This document shows positions 1 through 11,019 of a stretch of DNA of 64,000 nt, piece after piece. The stretch is from positions 1 through 64,000 of the forward strand of contig NW_019174055.1 of NCBI RefSeq assembly GCF_001642475.1. The letters run 5' to 3'. Both the position numbers and the translations under genes were made by a program. The first letter of the stretch is position 1; every line of letters starts with the position of its first letter. Origin of the DNA: Fonsecaea monophora (lineage: Eukaryota > Ascomycota > Eurotiomycetes > Chaetothyriales > Herpotrichiellaceae). The notes beneath the pieces are model-generated. The model searched no databases and was not told the origin of the DNA. It saw nothing but the letters and a program-made list of their open reading frames with translations.

Positions 1-580
1 TTTCCTCGTTGCATCGTTTTTATGAAGACACGCGGACACCCCAGTCGTCCACCGGGTGGGTCGTCGGCAGCGTCAGCTGTGTAGACTAGCCAGCCCCACC
101 GCCGCCTCCAAGCCAATCAACAAGCAAGAAAACCCCCCAGTAATATTTCTTTTGATCGACAGGAACCTCTTCCCAGGTTATTGATTGCATCAGTTGGATC
201 TATCTACGACACTAAGAAATATTTATCTTGCCATTCTATCGAGGGATCGAGCGACGTAGGATTTGCAAGGGAGTCTGTGTGTGTTGCAGTGAGACGGGGT
301 GCGCGCAGAATAAAGAGCACGGGAAGGAACAATTTTCTTGAGAGCACGCATTCTATTATCTACCTGTCTATCTACCAATTCGGATTTGACCCGGATCATT
401 GAGCGGCCATCTAGCAGCCACACTAGACACCGAAACGGATCGCGGGCCAAAGACACAGATGCGCAGGAATCCCAACAAATCCTATCCTCGGAATCGCAAT
501 CCATCCGTATCATCATCTGACTGATTAATTAATATCTATCGCTCTGTGATTTGCCTCACAATCTCGATACCGCTACCAGA
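1..580. other. upstream region without a recognised gene
   Basis: Leader and promoter of the MFS transporter that starts at 581. Short open frames on both strands have no recognisable domain and read as chance. No clear TATA box or known operator was identified. The bases just before the ATG (CCAGA) are a plausible fungal start context. Confidence 0.5.
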
Positions 581-2325
581 ATGGCGCCCACGAGGGACGG
601 AAGCAGTACAAGTACAGATCATGACACCCACGAACCCTCCGAGACGAGTCCTCTGCTCGGCGGCGAGCAGAATGGTATCGCCGTCGACCCGGAGAGCGCG
701 CAGCCTGTGCCGGTACCAGTGACGGAAGCCGACGAGATCGCGGTGGCCGAGGAACCAAGCACCAAGAAGCTGGTCGCCATCATGGCGGCGACGTGGATTG
801 GGGTCTTCTTTGCTGCTCTGGGTATGAGGCCGCTTTTATGTCCTCCATCATCAATAACTAACGAAGACCACCAGATACAACCATCGTCGCGACCCTGACA
901 GCTCCCATCTCATCGAGCTTCAACTCGCTCTCCCTCCTCTCGTGGCTGGCGACAGGCTACCTGATCGCCAACTCGGCGTGCCAGCCACTGTCGGGCAAGC
1001 TGACAGACATCTTCTCGCGGCGGTGGGGATTGATCTTCTCCAACATCTTCTTCGGCGCGGGCACGCTGCTGTGCGGGCTGGCACCCAGCGCCGGGGCCAT
1101 CATCGCGGGACGCATTGTCGCGGGCGTGGGCGGTGGTGGCCTCACCTGCATCGCGACCTACATCACCAGCGACTTGGTGCCCCTGCGACGTCGGGGCCTG
1201 TGGCAAGGGTACGGCAACCTGGTCTACGGACTGGGCATGGGACTCGGCGGCGTGTTCGGCGGCGTGCTCTCCGACAAGTTGTCGTGGCGCTGGGCGTTTC
1301 TGCTCCAGGTGCCCTTCATCGTCGTGTCGACCGTCATGGTGTTTTTCCTCGTCGACATCCCCGTGAACCCGAGCACGCAGCCGGCGCTGTCGCGCATCGA
1401 CTTCCTCGGCTCGGGCTTTCTGGTCGCCAGCCTGGTCCTACTCCTGCTCGGTCTCAACACGGGCGGCAACCAGCTCCCCTGGGACCACCCGCTGATCGTG
1501 GCCAGCCTGGTGCTGTCGGTCGCCACGCTCGCCGGGTTCATGTACCTCGAGTCGCAGCCGCGGTGGGTGCCGGAGCCTGTGCTCCCCGTGGCCCTGATCG
1601 TGCGCACGCGCACGGTGCTCTCAGCGTGCCTGGCGAACTGGTTCGGCACCATGGCCGCCTTCCTGGCCATCTACTACGTGCCCCTGTACCTGCAGGTGCG
1701 CGGGTTATCGGCCACGGCGGCGGGGCTGCGCGTCGTGCCCTTGGCGGCGGCGACGTCGGTCGGCAGCCTGGCGTCCGGGTACCTGATGCGGGCGACGGGG
1801 CGGTACTACGCGCAGATGGTCGGGGTGATGGTGACGTTCATCGTGGGGACGGGGCTGCTGTGCACGTTCCGGCTGGACACGCCGGCGTGGATGACGTTTG
1901 TGTTCCCGACGCCGCTGGGCTTCGCGTACGGCGGCATGCTGACCATCACGCTGGTCGGGATGATCAGCTCGGTCGACCACGCCCACCAGGCCGTCATCAC
2001 CGCGGCGTCGTACGCCTTCCGCTCCACGGGCTCCACCATCGGCATCACCGTCGCCAGCGCCGTCTTCCAGAACATCCTGACCGACCAGCTCCACGTCCAC
2101 TACGGCTCCTTGCCAAACAGTGACACCGTCATCCGCCACATCCGCGACTCCCTCGACGCCATCAACCACCTGCCCCCCGGCTGGGACAGACCCACCGTCC
2201 TGGCCATCTACATGGACGCGTTGAGGGGTGCCTTCTTCGCCGGTCTCGGCCTGGCCGTCCTGGCCGCCATCGCTGGTCTGGGCATGAAAGAACACGTCCT
2301 GCACAAGAATCTTGCCCGGAAGTGA
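581..2325 (+). CDS. MFS transporter, vacuolar basic amino acid permease / DHA2-like
   Basis: Exons 581-821 and 875-2325, giving 563 aa. The 53-nt intron (GTATGA...CCAG, branch CTAAC) joins the halves of a Leu-Asp-Thr-Thr motif typical of helix 1 in 14-TM drug:H+ antiporter-2 proteins. The next stretch, with SWLATGYLIA and QPLSGKLTDIFSRR, matches the helix 2 / loop 2-3 signature of the Vba/Fnx1 group, which moves basic amino acids into the vacuole. About 14 hydrophobic segments follow the roughly 65-residue hydrophilic N-terminus. Residues 21-26 (ETSPLL) form an acidic dileucine motif, consistent with AP-3 sorting to the vacuole. The first ATG is at 581; the open frame extends further up only through a TTG. 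The substrate is inferred from family resemblance, and a multidrug exporter remains possible. No neighbour suggests a cluster. Confidence 0.85.
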
Positions 2326-2521
2326 TTTCCCCCGTCAAGAAGGTGTTGATGAACCCCGATTCCTACAGAACCCGCGCGAGACCCGAGTATCGCGTTGTCA
2401 GAAAGCCTGGGAGATCCGGTCCAGTTTCTTCGTCGGTGCATGTATATATATCTCTAGAGGGAAAGAAAAAAAAATATTCTATTGGCATTTTCAAGATGAG
2501 ATAAGGCATGGGTACCAGCAC

Positions 2522-2616
2522 GCGGGTAGGGATAGGGATAGGGATAGAGATAGAGGCTGTACAAGGACGTCTTCATCACCATTACTATCATCGTCATCAT
2601 CATCATCATCCTTGTC
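2522..2616. repeat. simple repeats: GGGATA hexamers, then CAT/CATT triplets
   Basis: Between 2524 and 2555 the sequence is built from GGGATA/GAGATA hexamers. Around 2580-2612 it becomes an ATCATCATC-type triplet run. Both lie in the 3' flank of the MFS gene. The hexamer is not the fungal telomere unit (TTAGGG in most Pezizomycotina). Confidence 0.75.
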
Positions 2617-2859
2617 CTCAGTATCAAAATAAGATCAAGATTTACATTCATGGATATCGTAGAAAGTCGCTACCTCCCTACTATGTATTGCCCTACTATG
2701 TTCCTACGGGAGTCCTGCCCGCGGCCTTCCAACGTCCCACTAGGGTCTTTCGAGTCTTCAAAATATCTGTTCTGGGTTGTAGAACCATCAACCGCCGACT
2801 TTTGACACCTCTGATTTCTGAAGACATGTGCGTGGGAGAGTGCGAAAAAGTCATGACGG

Positions 2860-3002
2860 AAATGGAAAGGGGAAGGGAAAGGGAAAGGGAAGGGAAGGGA
2901 GAGCTTTCGTTGGGGGTGTACGAGACATTGTCTTTGCTCGTGGTGGATAGGATAGGACAGGATAGGATGGACTCCTGGGTGGGAGAATAGAGGGAGGGAG
3001 GG
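2860..3002. repeat. purine-rich simple repeats (GGAAA, GGATA, GGGA)
   Basis: About 2866-2900 is a GGGAAA/GGGAA run on the + strand, 2945-2968 repeats AGGATAGG-type units, and 2988-3004 is a GGGA run. The strand asymmetry (purines on +) is strong. A GAGGGAGG run recurs near 3331-3345, and an ATCC run lies at 3189-3212. Confidence 0.7.
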
Positions 3003-6000
3003 AAGAAGATGATAACCTCTGCTCTGATGATCTAGATACCAGTGGTACTGTGTATAGAGGAATAGATAGATACATATACATACTCGGGAGAGAGCTATGA
3101 AGGTATTATAGACAATGAAGCTCTTTTGATCGTGCATGGCAATGTAGTCAAGCAAGCAGTCAGGAAGCCCTGCATGGTTTATCTCTCAAATCCATCCATC
3201 CATCCTCCATCCACCATTGACCTTCCTGCTTGTCTTTGGCTCTCTCGACATTCGACATTGCCACCAGTAACTTGCCCTTGTCTGTGGCTTGAGGCCAGTC
3301 GCACCTTGCACCCAGCATGGCAGGCTTGCGGGAGGGAGGGAGGTAGGTACCCAGCTAGGTACGAGCGCACAGATGAGGAGAGTTTGAGTTCGAGGGAAAG
3401 AATAACAAGACGGCGGTAGGCCGATGCTGGTCCCTCAAGTACCCAAAACACCCAAGGCATGGCCCGTGGCGTGGAGACACGGCGACGGGGTATATGTCTT
3501 GCAGCGAGACATGGGGGTTTCGAGTACCAGGCAACTCTGCATATCTGTCTGCCTCACGTCAGGATCCTTTCATGGATAGAAAATAGGGGTTCAAAATCAA
3601 CCATATCTCAGTCAAATTTTGATAAAGCGACCCCTGTCCTCGTCCTTGTCGCCAGCTGATAAAGTCATCTCCTACCTACCAAAGCCATCGAAAAGTGAAA
3701 CAACAGAAGAACAAATGTCTCCTGAGCATTGACATATCTTCACCTCAGAATGTGAGGCAGCACGGGCAGTGCAAGACTCTGCGAAAGGGTGTACCCGTGT
3801 CTCCTCTGTTCAAGGATCACCACTTCCCAATTCGGGTGAGTATCCATTTCACCGCAGAGCCGCAGCGTGGCAGAGCACTGTTGCAACAGAGGCGGCGATC
3901 GCTCGATCCTTTGGGGGAACTGTTCGGCTAGAAGGTTCAGTTCGTCGCCGCTGGAAGAGGGGATGGTGCGGGCCGTAGATGTCGCTCATCTGATGTGGCA
4001 GCCACCCGTAGGTCTGAAACAAGAAGGAGTCCTAGTTGGGAAGGGTTCGCCTCGTGCAGGAGGATGTCCTTGGAGCGCAACGAGGTGGACCTTTGGGCTG
4101 TGCGCTAGCTCTACATCCTGACGGCGGCCGCGGAGAGCTGCAACAACTCGAGGTGAAATGAGGCGGATCTCCAATGGCCAGTAACATGCTTCGGCGCTCG
4201 TCCTTGCTGCACATCAGGAAGCCCAGATTCCAGCCGATGCTATGGTAAGCGAGAACTTTGCAGGATCCTCAGCTCGGCACGCCATGCTGGCAGGAAATGC
4301 TTCGACAGAGACAGGGTTGATGAGCTCTCGGACCGCTAGGAAGAACGATTGAACTTGCTCACGTGGTCGTAAAGGCGGATAAGAAAAGAGCTGATTAAAC
4401 AGGTGCTGCCTGGAGGATGACCAGTTTGGGGCGAGCGGGTATTCGCTGGCTGTCGAGCTGAGAGACAAAGGCAGACCTAGACCCATGCGTTCCTCACCAC
4501 CATCAGGTGTTTGTGTACCAAGTGGGCAGACGAGTGACCTCCTCCACGTCAGGAGCGGTACTCGGAGATCGACTCGGGCCCCAACGTGCTAGGTTGGACA
4601 ACGACCAGCACCAAACCCAAAGTGGTGAACGGAAAGGATCATTTCTGGCGACAGTCAGGCAAACAGCCAGGCAAAGCTCCATTCATGCACGGTCCCTTCC
4701 TGAATGATGCTCTGAGGTGTTCAGAACTAGAGCGCCGATGGCTTGTTGAGCGGATTGCATTGCCCCAGAGGCGTTTGCGGAAAGTATAAGTGACAGCTTT
4801 GACAGTTACCTCGACCAATATCCTTGAGCCAGCTCAACAACCTGCGGGACGTTCTCCGTGTTGGGCTGGTATTGAGGAAAGAATGCAGGGATAGATAAGG
4901 TCCATTGCACTACGCCGCTCCCTGACCAGGGAACTTGGAGGTCTTCGCTGGCAGGCCGATGTCCTGGGGAATCATGATGCTGAGGAGAAACAGTGATGTA
5001 GCATACCGATCGGCAAATCAGGGGCCTCGAGCGGCCAGACGTGGTGCATGCTCTGGGCAAGTAAATTGATGCTGGAGAAGGGATCCTCTTGCAACCCCTG
5101 GTCACCCTGCCATCAGAAGGCGGACAACCTTCCCTTTCTGTGGTGCTCGTGTCAAACGCCCATTAGCCATGCTGTCTCGAGCTATCGCTCTTACATCCCG
5201 CAAACGAGTGGAAACAGGGGTGGAGCTAGTTGTCTGGAAAATCAGGCGCAAAGAAATCCGCTCGCGAGCTGGGCCGACGACACTGCCACCCCATACACGG
5301 GCCAAACGGTGCCACGCTGGAGACAAACCGTTGCAAGGCGTGGTGGTCAGGGGAAGCAGAGCTCCTGGGGCTCGATCTTCGAAGAGAGACAATGTGGCAA
5401 GTCCTTCCGCTGTGTGCGATGTTATGGTTGGGCTATTATGGTGCCGCCGGGCCGGGAAAACAGTCCAAAACATCCGGTCTGCCCTTCAAAGCTGTTTGAC
5501 GGGCATTATAAGACGTGAATTGAAGCCCCTTGGCTGCGATCTGTGAAGCCGTCCAGGCCCTGGCACTGCGGGCCGTGGAATGGCGACCCGCCGTCACCAG
5601 AGCTGCTGGTTGTAGTACGGCTCCTTACCGAACAACGACTGCGTTCTTGGTTTTTTCCAGATTCACCCACCTGTTGGCTGCTAGCATGAGCGGGTCCAGA
5701 CTCCACGACTCAAAAGCTGCCACGCCGCATCGCTCTCAGAGAGCAGCAGTGGGAATGAAACAAACTTTGGCTTACCATGCAGAGGTAGACATTTTGATCA
5801 AGGCCAAAGGCACTGACGATCCGCCAGCGATGAGGGGGGCAGACCGGCTCACATCCACTGAGGGTCTCGTGCATGTCGGAAAATGCAATCGCTCGTCACA
5901 GTTGGTTCGCCACCACCGTGTTGACAGCGGGATAGTTGTACCAGCTGCATCTTCTGACCTTAAGTGACCAGATACTTGAAGTCAGTCCGAATCGAAATGG

Positions 6001-6448
6001 CCTTTGGTACAAGTCACCAGCCCGTCTCACATAGCAAGGATCGGCGGGGAAGGACTGGCTCCAAGGGCTATAAAGAGACGTCAAGAAGCCTGGTCTGTGG
6101 AAAACAAACTCAGCCAACGGTCTTCATCTTCCACAACCAAAGTGAGTCTTGTTTCAAACAAAATCATCCACGTCCACAGCGGGGCCAGGCTTCAACAACA
6201 TCTGGTCACGGTCATAGGTCACGGTGACCTCCTCTCAGAACGCCTAGCTGACATCAGGAACTAGGAAAAGCCTCTGACGACAACGTCCATCTCAATCCCA
6301 AGTTCAGTAGGAGGAGCAGTTCACTAGTAAGCCTGATGCCAGCAAAGTACCAGAAGGAGCTGGGCTGACCTGTGTCTGACAAAGGCAGTTTCTCAAGAAC
6401 TCCATTGGGTCTGATCTCTCATCTTTCAAAACATAGCACCCAAGCAAG

Positions 6449-6829
6449 ATGTGTTACTATGCCAGGACCGATTTCGCATGCGGAGACTGGAGATGGGGAA
6501 ACATGAAACAGCGATGCCCTCGACAGCCTCGCATTGGAGAGACTTGCGGCGCTAAACTTGTCGACACCGAAAATCTGTCCAAAAGTGACGAAGACTGTAA
6601 AAATTGCCAGGAGATGGCCGTCAAGAAGAGACGACTCCAGAAGGAGAAGGACAACCTGACACGATGGAGGACCGAGGGCGACAGATTCACAGCCAGCATC
6701 GCCAAAGCCGAAGATGAGGTTGCCCGCCTCCAGAAACAGATCGACGAGTTGAATGCGAGACGCCCCTCTATGATGTTCAGGGCCAGAGCCAACTGGGGGG
6801 TGGAGAACCTTGCACGCAGACCACAATAA
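6449..6829 (+). CDS. small hypothetical protein with Cys-rich N-terminus and coiled coil
   Basis: A single-exon 126-aa ORF starting at ATG 6449 (CAAG before it) and ending with TAA. The first half has seven cysteines, in the patterns C-x8-C, C-x11-C-x8-C and C-x2-C, and aromatic residues, suggesting a small metal-binding or disulfide-bonded fold. Residues from about 70 to 110 are charged with heptad-like spacing (KKRRLQKEKDNL, ARLQKQIDEL) and should form a coiled coil. There is no signal peptide or membrane segment. I recall similar short 'CGDW...C' proteins in other filamentous ascomycetes but know no function. It is the only plausible ORF in nearly 6 kb of gene-poor DNA, and its codon use looks coding. 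Confidence 0.6.
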   Translation: MCYYARTDFACGDWRWGNMKQRCPRQPRIGETCGAKLVDTENLSKSDEDCKNCQEMAVKKRRLQKEKDNLTRWRTEGDRFTASIAKAEDEVARLQKQIDELNARRPSMMFRARANWGVENLARRPQ

Positions 6830-7680
6830 GGTGTGTCCGAGCTCGCAGGAATACGACCCAACCAGCGGTTAGCTGGGATGACCAGTCCTTCAGCTGGTTG
6901 GCCGACCGTTGCATTTGTTTGAGATGCCACGCTGACCAAAAAGCGAAGAGCTTGTGCCGCAGGAAGCACAATCCGGGGCCATCACCCTCCAACAAGAAGG
7001 ACAATTGGTGAATCGGACAGGTGCTGTGTTGGCTGAAAAGGCCGTGAAAAGGCTGCATTAACGGGAGTTCCACATTGAAGTGACGACAAGGGAGTACTTC
7101 GGCTCTACTCGGAGAGTATAATCGGGGTTGTGGCGACTCAGGAAGATTGCAAAAGGGTCAGGAAACATGTCTCGTGCTTTGGGGGGGAAGGGGGCGCCAC
7201 GGCTTGGGGGATCAGATTGATCGCATGTAGGCAGAAGCTGTGTCGAGGAGCGCTATTCTGAATAATGACCTGCTGTTTTCTCTCTCTTTGATCATCCTGG
7301 CAAGTATGACCATCACGCAGGAGGGATGGAAGCGTCCTCTGTAGGCGCCGTGGTTGCATATGTGTGGAGTTTGGCCCGAACACTCTTTCAAGACGAGAAG
7401 AGCTCTCGATACATGTCTTTTCTGCGGGGGATAGCCTCGACGCACTCTCTACGAATGTCCTCGTGAGTGTCTTGCTGGAATACAGGGCTTGTAAGCTTCC
7501 GAAGAATAGGTGCTGATCAGCCTTGCTGGAGGATTGACGTCGAGCACTTGAGCGGTGGACGAACTAATTAGAGCCCCTGATGCGGACGAGCAGGTGATCA
7601 GCCCTGCACACGAGACACCATACCTGAGACGGTTAGTTCGTATATTTAGACCCGGCGGCTGGAACATCATTATTCCACTA

Positions 7681-7686
7681 CCGAGG
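7681..7686 (+). promoter_or_regulatory. CCGAGG candidate fatty-acid regulator site
   Basis: CCGAGG is the reverse complement of CCTCGG, the core bound by the FarA/FarB (CTF1-type) zinc-cluster activators of fatty-acid catabolic genes in Aspergillus. It lies 382 bp upstream of the isomerase start. A six-base match alone is weak evidence. Confidence 0.35.
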
Positions 7687-7805
7687 TTGGCCATGCAGCT
7701 GCCATGCACGTGTCATGTTACCCCAAATAAAGTTGAACTCCCCCGCACTTCCATCAGAAAAGCCGGCGAGGCTGCGCTGTTGGGGATGATTGCACTCTGA
7801 TATCG

Positions 7806-7811
7806 CCGAGG
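7806..7811 (+). promoter_or_regulatory. CCGAGG candidate fatty-acid regulator site
   Basis: Second exact copy of the FarA/FarB-type core, 257 bp upstream of the isomerase ATG at 8063. It shares orientation with the copy at 7681. Its proximity to a PTS1-bearing beta-oxidation gene makes it more credible than a random match. Confidence 0.45.
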
Positions 7812-8062
7812 CAAATCACCGGTCCTCCCGCCGGAGCTCAATGTCGGTAAAGGAAGAAGGGAGAAAAAAACCCAAAGCCGACGATATAGCTTACGGCTCT
7901 CGATCCTGGCAAAACTCAGAGAAGACCTTCTCCAGAGACAAAGGCGCCAAAACTCCTCGCCAATCTCTTATTCCCCATCAAGGACATCTCAGTAAGATAG
8001 ACCATCTGGGCCTTTTGACGACAACAAGAGAAAAGAAAAAAGATCCTATCTCATCATCCAAG

Positions 8063-8803
8063 ATGGCGCCTACATTCCCCAACCTCAGCATCGAGTCACC
8101 GCCCTCGGCTCCAGGCGTGCACGTCATCACCATGCAGAAACCGCCCGAGAACCGGCTGAACCAGGCGTACGCGCAGACCATCATCGACGCGCTGCGCTAC
8201 ATTGAGAGGGAGCTGATGAAGCCCGACTCGCCGGGCGCCGTCATCATCTCGTCCTTCTCGGACAAGTTCTGGTGCACGGGCCTGGAGCTGGACGAGTCCG
8301 ACACCAACATCTACGCCAACGCCGACGGCTTCTACCCTCTGCTGGCCACCCTGGTGGACTACCCGTACCCGACCGTCGCCTTGATCACGGGCCACACCTT
8401 TGGCGGCGCGTGCCCGTTCATGCTGTCGTGCGACTACCGCATCATGAACAGCAAGCGCGGCTTCATCAGCATGCCGCCCGTCAACCTGGGCCTGCACTTT
8501 GACGGCATCGGCGCCCTGCCGCGGCTCAAGCTCGGTCCCAGGATCGCCCGGAAGATGCTGCTCGAGGCCCACAAGTGGACCGGCGAAGGGGCGCTCAAGG
8601 ACGGCATCGTCGACGAGATCTGCGAGCCGGACAAGATGAGGGAGAGGGCCGTCGAGTTTGCAAAGACCATCGCCCCCAGGGCCACCATGGGCGTCTACGG
8701 CTTGTTGAGGGCCGAACTGTGGGGTGAGGCGCTGGACAAGTTCAAGGCCATTAGCTACGTGCACAGGAAGAGAATCGGCACCGCCGCAAAGGCCAAGATC
8801 TAG
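8063..8803 (+). CDS. enoyl-CoA hydratase/isomerase family protein, peroxisomal
   Basis: 246 aa in one exon. The crotonase fold is shown by the first oxyanion-hole region near residue 70 (CTGLELDE), the second near residue 110 (GHTFGGAC followed by CDYRIM), and the MPPVNLGL segment. The length and the short Leu-rich variant of the fold resemble the delta3,delta2-enoyl-CoA isomerases of plants and fungi. These move the double bond of unsaturated acyl-CoAs so that beta-oxidation can continue. The C-terminus is AKI, an accepted PTS1 variant in fungi. I chose ATG 8063 because the extension to 7790 is low-complexity and lies before the conserved fold. It converges on the acyl-CoA oxidase gene, with 92 bp between the stop codons. 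A hydratase role cannot be excluded. Confidence 0.85.
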   Translation: MAPTFPNLSIESPPSAPGVHVITMQKPPENRLNQAYAQTIIDALRYIERELMKPDSPGAVIISSFSDKFWCTGLELDESDTNIYANADGFYPLLATLVDYPYPTVALITGHTFGGACPFMLSCDYRIMNSKRGFISMPPVNLGLHFDGIGALPRLKLGPRIARKMLLEAHKWTGEGALKDGIVDEICEPDKMRERAVEFAKTIAPRATMGVYGLLRAELWGEALDKFKAISYVHRKRIGTAAKAKI

Positions 8804-8895
8804 ATTTTGAGAATTGTATGCATTGTATGCACAAAGTACCAAAAATTTTTAGGCCTCTCTAAGTCTGCTTCTTTCCCGACTCGCCTTTTTCTTGT

Positions 8896-11019
8896 CTACA
8901 ATTTTGACTTGACGGCCCCAAACTGTTCGCGTCCTCCCACCCCCAATGCCAGGGCTTCCAGTCGTCTCCTGGCATTCTCTTCACCCTCGCCCATCACAAT
9001 TTCCTCAGTCTTCCAGTCCGGGTTGAAGGTCAGCTGGTTCAGGGGATTCTCCTTGTGTGCCTTGTGGTAGAGTCGATTGTATACGTCACCGTCATAACTT
9101 CCCAGTGCGCTCTCAAGCAAGTAGTCTGGGATAGACCAAGCATCCACAAGTCGAACAGCGTGAGGCCGCACTTGGGTCATCAGATCTTGGATTGCTGGTG
9201 TCACATGCTGCAACTTCTCGACGGATATCGCCCTGGACAGCAAGAATTCCGAAGCGGATACGTCCAGGGTGAAGAGAGAGAAGAGGCGGAACAAGACCCT
9301 CAACACGTTCAGGGTTGCGGCATCAATGGGAGGATTCGGGGTGCTCTCGAACACGGCATTGTAGAAATTCGAGACAAGAAGACTTTCCGAGTGAGCTCGA
9401 CTGAGTCTGTGCAGGCTGATCATCATGCTCGTCCAGGGCTTCTTCTCAATGACTCTTGCCTGGTAGACTTGATAGGAGAGATATGAAGCCCTGTGCTTGA
9501 ATGCTTTGACTAGCTCCTGTGGATCTCCAAGGATATCAAAATCATACGACTTTGACTTGTTGGCCACAAAGTCTTGGAATTGGACGTCCACGGTATCCGT
9601 CGGCTTCAGTCGAGGATTCTTCGTGACCTCGGTCATCCTCTTGATCAGGTAGGCAGCGGTTTGTTGTGTGATCATCCAGTTATCTCCCTCTACGGTGGGT
9701 TTGGATAGGTATTCATTGTTGAGGGCGATCATGCCGCTCCCACCTCCGAATCCGTGACCTCCCATTGACCGACGGCAGGTCTCGATGCCATCGGCTGCCA
9801 ACGTGGTGCATAAGGATTTCAAGCCAGAGGAGGCTGCGTGCATCTCAGCCAGACGGGAGAGGTCTCCACTCTTCTCGATCTGGTCTCGGGTGCCGTAGTA
9901 GAGCTTGTACATTGCTTCGCCAGTGTAATGCAGAGCAAAGGTGGTGGCCAGAAGTGGGAGAATCCGGATTTGGACCGTGGGATAATTAAGCACGGCCTGT
10001 TCAGGAGCGCCTGCGTCCTTTGCATCTCGGTCTGAAAACTGTCGACGGATGGAAAGATAGCGAACCGCAACCGTAACTGCTCTAGCGAGGACGAGCCTTG
10101 CCTGCATGATGATCTGAGCACGGACAAAGGTCAAAGACCCGTAGACAAGGGCAGCGTTTTTCGGTTTGATGTATGTCCCGCGCTCTGGATCGACTCCAGA
10201 ATACTTGGACAGCAGAGCCGAATGAGGGACTCTCAGCTCGTTAAAGAGCATATAGCCGTTGTCCATGGCAGGGTAACCATACTTGGGGCCGATATCGCCA
10301 ATCACAATGCCGTCCAATGGCTTGTTCGTTTTCCTGTCCCGAATCTGAACGATGAACTGGTGTGGACCATAGGATTTGTACTTTCCAGTATTGGGGTCTG
10401 GTAGCAACAGCTGTGCAACGACAATAGCATGACTTGCCGTTCGGCCCAAAGCACCATTCCACCATTTGCTAGCCGTGATTGTTGGGCTGTGGATGATGAA
10501 CTCCTTGGTCTTGGGGTCCCATTTGGCTTGACATTCGATGCCCCTGACATTGCTGCCGTGTCCGAGCTCAGTCTGCCCATAGCAGCCAATGATCTCCCAA
10601 CTCTCCACTTTCGGCATCCAGTAGGCGTATTGCTCTTCATTGCATTGCTCTCGGATCGAAGTGATGAACATAGACCCGTGGAGGGCGTATGGCCCCATCT
10701 CATCCGTCAGATAATCGGCCATGAGATAGTCTTCACGGTCCCAGCCGTGTTTGACAGTCAATCTCCTAATCGCCTTCGCCCGTGCCAGTCCAAGATGATA
10801 GCGGTCTGGGCGGGCCATGTTCAGCTGATTCTTCTTGCAGAAGATGGGGATGGGCTCCAAGACATCGAGGATCTTCTTCTGCCGATTGAGGAAGTCATTG
10901 CGCGAGAGCAGGTGATTTGCGAGTTGGTCTTTATTCACGCTGGACCCAGCTCTCTCTTGGGCCAGGACATCTGGGCCCTGGGGGTCAGCAGGCCGAAGCT
11001 TGTCGGTGAAATCAGCCAT
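8896..11019 (-). CDS. peroxisomal acyl-CoA oxidase
   Basis: 707 aa in one exon. It catalyses the first, H2O2-producing step of peroxisomal beta-oxidation (acyl-CoA to trans-2-enoyl-CoA, FAD-dependent). The N-terminal acyl-CoA oxidase domain is followed by the FAD/substrate loop CYGQTELGHGSN near residues 145-157. The catalytic-glutamate region VEGDNWMITQQTA is near residue 442, and a C-terminal ACOX domain with the characteristic YLSYQVYQAR-type helix follows. The last residues are KSKL, a canonical PTS1. The usual family length is 660-720 aa. The open frame continues up to 11070 only through a GTG codon, so ATG 11019 is the likely start. It shares a 416-bp divergent promoter with the acyl-CoA ligase. 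Confidence 0.95.
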   Translation of the reverse strand: MADFTDKLRPADPQGPDVLAQERAGSSVNKDQLANHLLSRNDFLNRQKKILDVLEPIPIFCKKNQLNMARPDRYHLGLARAKAIRRLTVKHGWDREDYLMADYLTDEMGPYALHGSMFITSIREQCNEEQYAYWMPKVESWEIIGCYGQTELGHGSNVRGIECQAKWDPKTKEFIIHSPTITASKWWNGALGRTASHAIVVAQLLLPDPNTGKYKSYGPHQFIVQIRDRKTNKPLDGIVIGDIGPKYGYPAMDNGYMLFNELRVPHSALLSKYSGVDPERGTYIKPKNAALVYGSLTFVRAQIIMQARLVLARAVTVAVRYLSIRRQFSDRDAKDAGAPEQAVLNYPTVQIRILPLLATTFALHYTGEAMYKLYYGTRDQIEKSGDLSRLAEMHAASSGLKSLCTTLAADGIETCRRSMGGHGFGGGSGMIALNNEYLSKPTVEGDNWMITQQTAAYLIKRMTEVTKNPRLKPTDTVDVQFQDFVANKSKSYDFDILGDPQELVKAFKHRASYLSYQVYQARVIEKKPWTSMMISLHRLSRAHSESLLVSNFYNAVFESTPNPPIDAATLNVLRVLFRLFSLFTLDVSASEFLLSRAISVEKLQHVTPAIQDLMTQVRPHAVRLVDAWSIPDYLLESALGSYDGDVYNRLYHKAHKENPLNQLTFNPDWKTEEIVMGEGEENARRRLEALALGVGGREQFGAVKSKL

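Larger units (their letters stand above)
2326..6448. other. gene-poor spacer with low-complexity tracts
   Basis: Four kilobases without a convincing gene. The first kilobase carries several simple tracts (separate entries). From about 3400 to 6400 there are many short open frames on both strands, none with domains, conserved blocks or consistent splice sites. It could hold fragments of decayed mobile DNA, but I could not find terminal repeats, a target-site duplication or a reverse transcriptase or transposase motif. Confidence 0.45.
6830..8062. other. intergenic region and promoter of the isomerase gene
   Basis: No supported gene. The open frame in front of the isomerase start (7790-8062) is in frame with it, but it is poorly conserved in character, so I treat it as leader. 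Two CCGAGG hexamers lie here and are listed separately. Confidence 0.5.

Noticed and set aside
942..2123. 393-codon + strand frame overlapping the MFS transporter
   Set aside because: It is rich in Arg/Ala/Gly/His, has no hydrophobic segments and runs in a different frame from the clear transporter; it is a GC-rich shadow.
2524..2555. Telomere-like GGGATA repeats
   Set aside because: The unit differs from TTAGGG and the run is short and internal; a simple microsatellite is the better reading.
3400..6400. Possible decayed transposon
   Set aside because: No terminal repeats, target-site duplication, or transposase/reverse-transcriptase motifs could be found by eye; base composition is not AT-shifted as in RIP.
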